Positions 15,174-20,879 of a stretch of DNA of 20,879 bases are shown here, one piece after another. The DNA lies in the NCBI GenBank assembly GCA_028819675.1, contig JAPPKT010000044.1:1-20879 (forward strand). Reading direction: 5' to 3'. A model generated the notes under the pieces. That model searched no databases. It was not told where the DNA came from and was given only the letters and a program-made list of their open reading frames with translations. Both the position numbers and the translations under genes were made by a program. How positions within the stretch are numbered: the first letter of the stretch is position 1; each line of letters opens with the position of its first letter. Origin of the DNA: Caldilineaceae bacterium (GTDB taxonomy: Bacteria > Chloroflexota > Anaerolineae > Caldilineales > Caldilineaceae).

Positions 15174-16625
15174 ATGAAGTCGATTATGACGATCGAACTG
15201 ACACACATGGCCGCCAGCGGCGAAGCCTTTGGCCGCGACGAGGATGGCCGGGCAGTCTTCGTCCCCGACGCAGTCCCAGGAGAAACGGTCGAAGTCGAAA
15301 CCGCCGCAGAAGCAAAACGCTGGCGACGCGGTGTCCTTCGAAGAGTCGTGACAGCCAGCCCGGATCGCGTCGAGGCGCCTTGTCCCCACTTCGGTCCCGG
15401 GCATCCTGTGACGTCTGCTGAGGGCCAACCCCTCAATCCGTCTTGGCAGCGCGCCGGTTGCGCCGGATGTCAGTGGCAACATATAGACTACGAACGTCAG
15501 CTGTCTCTGAAAAGGGAGATAGTCGTCAACGTCCTGGCCCGCGAAGCACGCCCTGGAAATACTCGCCAGAAGAGCCGGCAGATCGCCGAACATCTGGTGG
15601 CGGACGTTATAGCCATTGGCGAACGCGCAGGCAATGAGTCCGATGACGCGCCCCCTGTGCTCGACTTCGGCTTCCGCACGCAAATGCAATTTGATTGGGC
15701 GGACTCCCAACATCTCTCCCTTGCCGGCCGCGACCAAAGACCGATGGCCGTCGACGCCTGTCTTCTCCACCACTCGCAGCTGGCCGAACTTTTCGCAGGA
15801 TTCCGTAGCGGAGGAGGAGGCAGTGAACGAGTACATGATGAGGACCTTTCTCCCCAACCCGGGATCCCCGCCCTCAACCGCGTGACGCTCGCGGTAGGCG
15901 GTACATCTGATTCTCTGAGTGATTCTGCCAAGGGCGTACTCATTCTGCACAGCGAAAGAGACAATCCACCCAACCTGGAGCTGGACCTTCCGGTGAACGT
16001 CTTCTTCCTCCACGAGGCTGACGACCCTTCGCTGGAGTTGCTCGTGGGTGACTGGAGCTACAGCCTGCAAGTAGGGGAATATCAACTCATCTCCTATCCG
16101 CCGATTAGCCGCAGCGCCTGCGACGGCCACCTGATGGCAGACGAAGTCCTGGCTGCCGTGGCGGCTGAACTGCTCGAATTGAAGACCTACGAGCACCTTC
16201 TCGAACTGTGGGCCGGCATCGGTGCTCGCGCCGCTGTCCTGTCCGAGCAGGTCGCCACGATCGTGGCCGTGGAAGAGGCAGAACTGCCCGCATCCGCTCT
16301 GCAAGCCAATCTGAAAGAGTTCGACAATGCCGACGCCTGGCATGGGGAGATGCTACCCACGATACGGAAGCTGCGTCGCGGTCGCTACCATTTTGACGCC
16401 GCCCTGCTCGCGCCGCCCGGCGGCCAAATCGAGCCAGAACTGTTTTCCCTGCTTACCCGCATGCGAATCCGTCGTTGTGCCCTCATCACTGACGAACCGG
16501 CGCGCTTGGCGCGGGCGCTCGCCGCCTTGGAAGAAGAGGGGTATCATCTGGCGGCCGTCCAGCCGGTCGATCTTCAGCCCCATCAGCCAGGTTCGACGCT
16601 TGTTGCTCGCTTTGACAGAAAGTAA
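15174..16625 (+). CDS. TrmA/RlmD-like RNA methyltransferase homologue lacking catalytic residues
   Basis: A 483-aa protein with the TrmA/RumA architecture: an N-terminal TRAM domain (about 5-60, with GEAFGR and VPGETVEVE), the four-cysteine Fe-S set (Cys70 in CPHFG, Cys96 and Cys99 in CAGCQWQHIDYE, Cys196 in VDACLL) and a C-terminal Rossmann methyltransferase fold with motif I LELWAGIGA (343-351). The active site is not conserved. The nucleophile motif SCNP reads TDEP (439-442), so Cys is Asp. DPPR reads APPG (413-416). The FxQ SAM contact reads YPP. The C-terminal T-x-H-x-E, which holds the general base, reads QPGST. It is therefore unlikely to make m5U by the known mechanism and may be an RNA-binding or Fe-S protein. 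The ATG at 15174 follows a promoter that suggests a leaderless message; ATG 15186 is an alternative. Confidence 0.85.
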   Translation: MKSIMTIELTHMAASGEAFGRDEDGRAVFVPDAVPGETVEVETAAEAKRWRRGVLRRVVTASPDRVEAPCPHFGPGHPVTSAEGQPLNPSWQRAGCAGCQWQHIDYERQLSLKREIVVNVLAREARPGNTRQKSRQIAEHLVADVIAIGERAGNESDDAPPVLDFGFRTQMQFDWADSQHLSLAGRDQRPMAVDACLLHHSQLAELFAGFRSGGGGSERVHDEDLSPQPGIPALNRVTLAVGGTSDSLSDSAKGVLILHSERDNPPNLELDLPVNVFFLHEADDPSLELLVGDWSYSLQVGEYQLISYPPISRSACDGHLMADEVLAAVAAELLELKTYEHLLELWAGIGARAAVLSEQVATIVAVEEAELPASALQANLKEFDNADAWHGEMLPTIRKLRRGRYHFDAALLAPPGGQIEPELFSLLTRMRIRRCALITDEPARLARALAALEEEGYHLAAVQPVDLQPHQPGSTLVARFDRK

Positions 16626-16694
16626 GTTGAAGTAGCCAGTTAGAGGAAGCGGGATGCCGCAATCCGCATCGACACAAGGTGGGATAAAGGACAG

Positions 16695-17555
16695 ATGAGC
16701 GATACAATCGAGATCCGCACCCTCACATCAGTTGAAGACTGTCGCCGCGTACAGGTGGTCCAGGATCTTGTCTGGGGAGGCGGGCATGGCGACACAATGT
16801 CGATTCATGTATTGGTCACGCAGTCCAAAAGCGGCGGTCTGCTGCAGGGCGCATTCGTCGACCGGGGAGCCGAGGACACGGAGGGGCTGATCGGCTTTTC
16901 TTTCGGCTGGCCGGCCTTTGGATATGACGCCGCTGGCGAGCGAATGCTCCAGTTTCGCAGCCATATCATGGGTGTCCTGCCCGCATGGCACGGCCGCGGC
17001 ATTGGGCTGCGTCTAAAGCTGTCCCAAAGGGAGGAGCTGCTGAGTCAGGGCTGGACCAACTGGGTTTCGTGGACTTTCGACCCGCTGCAGAGGGTGAACG
17101 GGCGCCTCAATATCAGCCGGCTCGGCGGCATCAGTTCCACCTACCTGCGCAACGTCTACGGCGAAATGACGGACAGCCTCAACGCCGGTATGCCAACTGA
17201 CCGGTTTCAGGTGGACTGGTATCTGGACAGCCCTCGCGTTCAAAGAGCTCTCAACGCCGACCGCCCGACACCGGAATGCCCCACTGGTTCTCTGCAGCGC
17301 GCACGTACCCGTTCGTCTGGCGACAGCCATCCGCGAGCCCCTCTCGGGCCTCCGCCCCCACCGGATGGCCGCCCCTACGCACTTCCCCTGCCCGAAAACG
17401 TCGACACATTGCGTCGCGCCGGGGGCACACTGCTTTTCGACTGGCGCTTCTTCGTGCGTCATGCCGCGGAGAGCTGTTTGGGCGCCGGTTATGCTCTGGT
17501 GGGCTGCACACTGATTGAAAATGAGTGGCACTACATCTTCGAGATACAGGACTGA
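16695..17555 (+). CDS. GNAT-superfamily acetyltransferase (COG3375-like)
   Basis: A 286-aa protein with an N-terminal GNAT fold. Beta-4 and the acetyl-CoA pyrophosphate loop are visible as SHIMGVLPAWHGRGIGLRLKL (89-109), with the R-G-x-G-L core at 101-105. The stretch WTFDPLQRVNGRLNISRLGG (126-145) and FQVDWYL (171-177) resemble COG3375, a group of predicted acetyltransferases of unknown substrate. A Pro/Arg-rich, low-complexity linker (about 203-225) joins this to a C-terminal piece (230-286) ending in YIFEIQD. The ATG at 16695 has AAAGGA about five bases upstream. It follows the TrmA-like gene by 69 bp on the same strand and may be co-transcribed, though no shared function is evident. Confidence 0.82.
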   Translation: MSDTIEIRTLTSVEDCRRVQVVQDLVWGGGHGDTMSIHVLVTQSKSGGLLQGAFVDRGAEDTEGLIGFSFGWPAFGYDAAGERMLQFRSHIMGVLPAWHGRGIGLRLKLSQREELLSQGWTNWVSWTFDPLQRVNGRLNISRLGGISSTYLRNVYGEMTDSLNAGMPTDRFQVDWYLDSPRVQRALNADRPTPECPTGSLQRARTRSSGDSHPRAPLGPPPPPDGRPYALPLPENVDTLRRAGGTLLFDWRFFVRHAAESCLGAGYALVGCTLIENEWHYIFEIQD

Positions 17556-17598
17556 GCTCCGTTCACACGCTCCGCGATAGGTAAGCCCTTTATGACAC

Positions 17599-17636
17599 TG
17601 GCAACCGCCGAAAGTTCACAGCTCGGCGGGCGGCCA
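17599..17636 (+). terminator. Hairpin after the GNAT gene, possible terminator
   Basis: CCGCCGA (17605-17611) and TCGGCGG (17623-17629) form a perfect 7-bp GC-rich stem with an 11-base loop, extended by TGGC (17599-17602) and GCCA (17633-17636) across small internal loops. It is 43 bases past the GNAT stop and 15 bases before the sodN -35 box. Only AACTTTCT follows, not a clean T-run, so termination is uncertain. Confidence 0.4.
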
Positions 17637-17651
17637 ACTTTCTGTAAAATA

Positions 17652-17680
17652 TTGACTCATTGCTCTGATTTCGGTATACT
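17652..17680 (+). promoter_or_regulatory. Strong sigma-70-type promoter for sodN
   Basis: TTGACT (17652-17657) and TATACT (17675-17680) are separated by the ideal 17 bp, each five of six to consensus, in locally A/T-rich DNA. Transcription would start near 17687 and give a leader of about 185 bases before sodN, long enough to hold post-transcriptional control. Confidence 0.65.
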
Positions 17681-17871
17681 CTCTCTGCCTGTAATGTTTG
17701 AGAACTGACTGACCCGTGATTTGAGTAGCTCTCATTGTCGACATTATCTACGATTGACACCGTGCCAAGGGCGCGGTGGTCAAACATGACTATCAAGAGG
17801 ATCAAGAGTTGCAGTAGGAACTCAAAGTGAGTCACATATTCTGATCTCCACGAACACAGAAAGGATTCCAC

Positions 17872-18324
17872 ATGTTTCAGGAAGCCATTGCCAAGCTCAT
17901 CGCCAGGACCGCGGTCGATACCGCCAGTGCTCACTGTGACGGCCCTTGCGGCGTCTATGACCCGGCCTCCGCACGCATCGCCGCCGAAGCGGCCCTTTCG
18001 ATGACCCAAAAGATCATCGACCTTGGCCCGGCAGAGTCCGCCGACCACAACACCTATGGCCGCTTCGTTACGATTAAGGAACAGCAGGCACACTTGGCTA
18101 AGGAGGAGTTGCTCATCCTCTGGACCGACTACTTCAAGCCGGAGCACTTGGAGCAATACCCGGATCTGCATGATAAGTTCTGGAATGCTGCCAAGCTTTG
18201 CTCGGCCGTAAAGCAGGGCGTGGATGTCGATGCAGCCAATGATCTGATGGCGGCCATCGAGGATATCCACAACGTCTACTGGGCCACCAAGGGCCGGGAC
18301 GTAGCCTACTACGTGGCTGCCTGA
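17872..18324 (+). CDS. sodN: Nickel superoxide dismutase
   Basis: A 150-aa Ni-SOD precursor that turns superoxide into oxygen and hydrogen peroxide. The nickel hook is clear at HCDGPCGVYDP (residues 21-31). After cleavage before His21, the new amino terminus, His21, Cys22 and Cys26 bind nickel, with Pro25 and Tyr29 in their usual places. Residues 1-20 are therefore a removable leader. The remainder is helical, as expected of the four-helix bundle that builds the hexamer, with conserved-looking DHNTYGRFVTIKE (58-70). The ATG has AAAGGA about seven bases upstream. The gene has a strong promoter and is followed by a hairpin and then the protease gene sodX, the usual partner. The alternative translation on the opposite strand has no family features. 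Confidence 0.97.
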   Translation: MFQEAIAKLIARTAVDTASAHCDGPCGVYDPASARIAAEAALSMTQKIIDLGPAESADHNTYGRFVTIKEQQAHLAKEELLILWTDYFKPEHLEQYPDLHDKFWNAAKLCSAVKQGVDVDAANDLMAAIEDIHNVYWATKGRDVAYYVAA

Positions 18325-18377
18325 TCCTGGCACACCAGAACCGGTCTGACCACGCAGACCGATCACAACGTATACCA

Positions 18378-18420
18378 AGAGACAGCGGCCGGATCCGTAA
18401 CTGGATCCGGTCTCTCTTTT
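18378..18420 (+). terminator. Intrinsic terminator or attenuator between sodN and sodX
   Basis: CCGGATCC (18389-18396) and GGATCCGG (18403-18410) form a perfect 8-bp stem with loop GTAACT. The stem can be extended by AGAGA (18378-18382) pairing with TCTCT (18411-18415). The run TCTCTCTTTT follows directly (18411-18420). It starts 54 bases after the sodN stop and its T-run ends ten bases before the sodX ATG. If read through, it would set a high SodN to SodX ratio. Confidence 0.7.
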
Positions 18421-18430
18421 GGAGAGGGAA

Positions 18431-18808
18431 ATGGAAGTGGAGGTACCCCGGAGCGGCTGGAGGGAGATGGCGCTGTGGCTGATCCGCAGGCGTCGGCTCA
18501 TTCGCGTGTCCGGCGACTCGATGACGCCGACTCTTATGTCCGGCGCCGTGGTGATGCTGGATCCCCAAGCTTTTCGCCGGCAGATGCCGCAAGAGCATGA
18601 GATTGTCGTCGCCCGCCACCCTCGCCAAACCGAGCTCCAAATTGTCAAACGGGTGGCAGCAGTAATCGAGAGCCCTATCGAAAGCGGGTCCCCAGAAATT
18701 CTGCTCATTCTTGCCAGCGAAAACGCTGCGGCCGGATCCGACAGCCGTACATTCGGGCCGGTAGGATTGGACCTGGTGCTGGGCAAGGTCGTCAGTCGCC
18801 TGCTCTGA
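18431..18808 (+). CDS. sodX: Nickel-type superoxide dismutase maturation protease
   Basis: A 125-aa S24/S26-type serine peptidase that removes the SodN leader to expose the nickel-binding His. The catalytic pair is visible: Ser30 in VSGDSMTPTL (27-36) and Lys73 in IVKRV (71-75). The C-terminal GSDSRTFGPV (102-111) is the usual signal-peptidase box E. There is no obvious membrane anchor, so it should act in the cytoplasm. ATG 18431 is chosen because GGAG/AGGGA lies four to six bases upstream; an in-frame TTG at 18419 overlaps the terminator T-run and is less likely. The gene directly follows sodN, as in most genomes with Ni-SOD. Confidence 0.94.
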   Translation: MEVEVPRSGWREMALWLIRRRRLIRVSGDSMTPTLMSGAVVMLDPQAFRRQMPQEHEIVVARHPRQTELQIVKRVAAVIESPIESGSPEILLILASENAAAGSDSRTFGPVGLDLVLGKVVSRLL

Positions 18809-18869
18809 TATCGGCAGAGCATAGCCAATCCAGGGCATGCCTCACCAGTTTAATTTTCAATCTTGAGTT

Positions 18870-19817
18870 TTACCGGCGCTGGCGGGGGTCGAGCGCGTCG
18901 CGCAGGCCGTCGCCTATGAAGTTGATGCTGAGAATCGTGAGGGAGATGAACATGCCCGGCCAGATGACCAGCCAGGGATTCTGGGTGATGAAATCCTTGT
19001 TTTCGAAGAGGAGGCGCCCCCACGTAGGCACGTTGGATGGAAAGCCAAGGCCGAGGAATGAAAGTGCAGACTCGGTCAGTATCGCAGCAGCCACCCCCAG
19101 CGTTGCCGATACGATAATCGGGCTCAGAACATTGGGCAGTATATGCTGCCACAGGATCACAGGCTCGCGCGTCCCCACACTGACAGCAGCCTCGACGAAT
19201 TCCTTCTCCTTGATCGACAACACCGACCCACGCACGACCCGGGCCGTCGGCATCCAGCCCAAAATGCCGATTACAAGCACCACGAGCAGGAAGATGCCTA
19301 GTTCGGGGCCCAACAGTGCCTTGAGCGAATCACGAAACAGCATGATGATGACCAGCAGCAAGGGCAGGCTCGGTAAAGCCAGCATCAGGTCGGTGAAGCG
19401 CATGAGCGGATTGTCCAGCCGGCGGAAAAAACCGGATAGAACGCCGACCAGCGTGCCAAAGGTGATGGAGACGAACATGGCGACAACACCGACCGCCAGC
19501 GAGATGCGCCCGCCGAATAGGTTGCGCGCCAAGGTGTCCCGCCCCAGATCGTCTGTGCCCATCGGGTACTTCACCGAAGGGGGTTGGTTGATTGAGTCGA
19601 TGTCATCGACGATGAAGCTGTATTCCGGGTCAACCGTATAGATGAGAGGACCGGCGAGGACGCCAATCACAAGCAATACGAGTACGACCACGCCGACATT
19701 TGCCAGATTGTGGCGGCGAAAGCGCAGCCATACATCCCCCCACAAGGTACGATGCTGGCGTTGCGGGAGTTCTGAGGCGAGGTTCTCAGCGGATGCCGTT
19801 TCCGTGCCTACGGCCAT
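18870..19817 (-). CDS. Dipeptide/oligopeptide-type ABC importer permease (DppC/OppC-like)
   Basis: A 315-aa inner-membrane permease, one half of a peptide or opine/nickel-type importer. It has the OppC_N-like first membrane span (about 41-61), the family motif YPMGTDDLGRD (84-94), and the EAA loop that docks to the ATPase, EFVEAAVSVGTREPVILWQH (206-225). The ending ISINFIGDGLRDALDPRQRR region (297-315) is the usual DppC tail, so the protein is complete. An AGGAG lies six bases before the ATG at 19817. It follows the DppB-like permease by 68 bp on the same strand. The ATPase and binding-protein genes are not in the window; nothing follows it on this strand before sodX. The substrate cannot be told. 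Confidence 0.94.
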   Translation of the reverse strand: MAVGTETASAENLASELPQRQHRTLWGDVWLRFRRHNLANVGVVVLVLLVIGVLAGPLIYTVDPEYSFIVDDIDSINQPPSVKYPMGTDDLGRDTLARNLFGGRISLAVGVVAMFVSITFGTLVGVLSGFFRRLDNPLMRFTDLMLALPSLPLLLVIIMLFRDSLKALLGPELGIFLLVVLVIGILGWMPTARVVRGSVLSIKEKEFVEAAVSVGTREPVILWQHILPNVLSPIIVSATLGVAAAILTESALSFLGLGFPSNVPTWGRLLFENKDFITQNPWLVIWPGMFISLTILSINFIGDGLRDALDPRQRR

Positions 19818-19885
19818 TTTCGCTCCTGCGGCCAGCAGTCAAAGAAGCCTGGCCTGGAAACTCAGTGAAATGTCGCCACTGCATT

Positions 19886-20879
19886 CTAGCTGTACCGGAT
19901 ACGCGGGTCGAGAATTCCGTAGATGACATCGGCAATAAGATTGAAGGCAACAATCAAGCAGGCAAAGATAAAGGTGACCGTCTGTACTAAGGGAATATCG
20001 TTCAACTGAATCGCGCCGATGAGGAGCGCCCCCAGACCGTTCACGCGGAAGATCTGTTCAGTGATGATCGCGCCGCTGAAAATCGCGGGAATGCCCAACG
20101 CGATGAGGGTGACGACAGGAATCAGACTGTTGCGCAGGATATGGCGAATAACGACATATCGTTCGCGAAACCCTTTGGCCGTCGCCGTTCGTACGTAGTC
20201 CATTGGAATGTTGTCGAGCATCGACGAGCGCGTAAAGCGGGCCAGGATCGCGGCCTGGAAGAAACCGAGAACCGCCACCGGCATTGCGCTTTGCCTCAAC
20301 TGCTCGACAAAACTGTTCCAATCTACAATTTGAAGATTCGTGTCGTAGATCATGGGAAACCACTTGAGCTTCACACTGAATAGCAGAATCATCAAGAGGC
20401 CGGTGAAGAATGTTGGGATGGAGTAGCCGATAAGCGAAATGAAAGTCCCTACCTGATCGAAGATCGAGTACTGTCGAATTGCAGAGACGACGCCGATCGG
20501 CACTGCGATGACAATCGCGACAAGATAGGCCAGCCCCACAACCCAAAGCGTCTGCGGTACACGTTCCAGGATCATATCCATTACGGGAACGCCGCGACTG
20601 CCCCAGGAGGTCACTCGTAACCGCTTCTCTCCATCCCCGATCTGAATGTCGAACGCGTTCTCGATCAGAGACAACGGCTCATTGATAAAGAACTGGCGCA
20701 TCCAAAGCCCATATTTGACCGGAAAAGGCTCATCCAGCCCCATCGCCTTGCGTATCTGCTGGCGGATCTCGGGACGAATGGTCTCCGGCAGGGCGCTTGT
20801 CGGGTCTCCAGGCGCGAGATCCAACACCGCAAAGATGACAAAGCTTATCGCGATGAGGGTTGGAATGATGGTCAGAAGG
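19886..20879 (-). CDS. Dipeptide/oligopeptide-type ABC importer permease (DppB/OppB-like), N-terminus outside window
   Basis: The frame runs off the right end of the window, so the start is not seen; about 330 residues are present. The visible beginning LLTIIPTLIAISFVIFAVLD is the first membrane span and is followed by LAPGDP, the DppB hallmark. Therefore the GTG at 20827 is internal and not the start. The EAA-type loop MDYVRTATAKGFRERYVVIR and the end IADVIYGILDPRIRYS are also typical. A periplasmic segment between the first two spans (the ENAFDIQIGDGEKRLRVTSW region) is present as in many DppB proteins. It forms the membrane channel with the DppC-like protein encoded next. Confidence 0.93.
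   Translation of the reverse strand, partial: LLTIIPTLIAISFVIFAVLDLAPGDPTSALPETIRPEIRQQIRKAMGLDEPFPVKYGLWMRQFFINEPLSLIENAFDIQIGDGEKRLRVTSWGSRGVPVMDMILERVPQTLWVVGLAYLVAIVIAVPIGVVSAIRQYSIFDQVGTFISLIGYSIPTFFTGLLMILLFSVKLKWFPMIYDTNLQIVDWNSFVEQLRQSAMPVAVLGFFQAAILARFTRSSMLDNIPMDYVRTATAKGFRERYVVIRHILRNSLIPVVTLIALGIPAIFSGAIITEQIFRVNGLGALLIGAIQLNDIPLVQTVTFIFACLIVAFNLIADVIYGILDPRIRYS

Larger units (their letters stand above)
17556..17871. other. Intergenic region upstream of sodN
   Basis: A 316-bp gap between the GNAT gene and sodN. It contains a hairpin (17599-17636), a strong promoter (17652-17680) and, in the predicted leader, two 8-bp direct repeats ATCAAGAG (17792-17799 and 17801-17808) and a small CACCG/CGGTG dyad. 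No protein or RNA gene was recognised. Confidence 0.65.

Noticed and set aside
15168..16343. 391-aa open frame opposite the TrmA-like gene
   Set aside because: It is antisense to a gene with TRAM, Fe-S and methyltransferase features and shows none of its own.
18419..18430. TTG 18419 as the sodX start
   Set aside because: It lies in the terminator T-run and has no ribosome site, whereas ATG 18431 is preceded by GGAGAGGGA.
17590..18828. 412-aa open frame opposite sodN and sodX
   Set aside because: It is antisense to two clearly identified genes, has no recognisable motifs and low-complexity Ser/Arg content typical of a shadow frame in GC-rich DNA.
20825..20827. GTG 20827 as the DppB-like start
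   Set aside because: The frame continues upstream to the window edge and encodes the expected first membrane span, so this codon is internal.

Overview
The window is GC-rich, tightly packed bacterial DNA with 16 protein genes that I consider real, two of them cut by the window edges. I see no rRNA, tRNA, CRISPR array or insertion sequence. The mix of genes is what is commonly seen in Chloroflexota, possibly Caldilineae or Anaerolineae relatives: NADPH:F420 oxidoreductase, nickel superoxide dismutase with its own maturation protease, a LysM plus FG-GAP-like exported protein, a COG4587/COG3694-type ABC-2 permease pair, an MrfA/YprA-like helicase, and GTG/TTG starts. This assignment is an inference from gene content; no marker gene settles it.

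Layout. 1-3281 (+): the tail of a DUF3500 protein, two ABC-2 exporter permeases without their ATPase in view, then two translationally coupled short SDR/epimerase-like proteins, the first of which has lost key SDR residues. 3282-3621: a non-coding spacer with a degenerate array of interrupted palindromes, three of them at an exact 60-bp phase. 3622-4281 (+): RNase HII. 4298-9256 (-): a probable three-gene unit, transcribed SsnA-like amidohydrolase, then F420 reductase NpdG, then a 957-aa MrfA/YprA-type DEAD/DEAH helicase that carries an intact-looking HNH nuclease domain inside its DUF1998/MZB region. 9558-11661 (+): a GalE-like epimerase and a GT-B glycosyltransferase that stops just after its EX7E motif and runs tail to tail into the next gene. 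11645-14626 (-): a large exported LysM protein built from two copies of a calcium-loop plus helical module. 14627-15173: a divergent control region with paired palindromes and a hairpin. 15174-17555 (+): a TrmA/RlmD-like protein that keeps the Fe-S cysteines but has lost the catalytic residues, then a COG3375-type GNAT protein. 17872-18808 (+): sodN and sodX, separated by a hairpin-plus-T-run that looks like a leaky terminator. 18870-20879 (-): two permeases of a dipeptide/oligopeptide-type ABC importer, the upstream one cut by the window edge.

How the genes work together. Clear functional units are the SodN/SodX pair (superoxide removal and its protease), the DppB/DppC-like pair (peptide uptake), the ABC-2 permease pair (export) and perhaps the epimerase/glycosyltransferase pair (sugar polymer or glycolipid synthesis). 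The strongest candidate for something new is the helicase-HNH fusion. Next come the palindrome array before rnhB, the catalytically stripped TrmA-like protein and the terminator between sodN and sodX.
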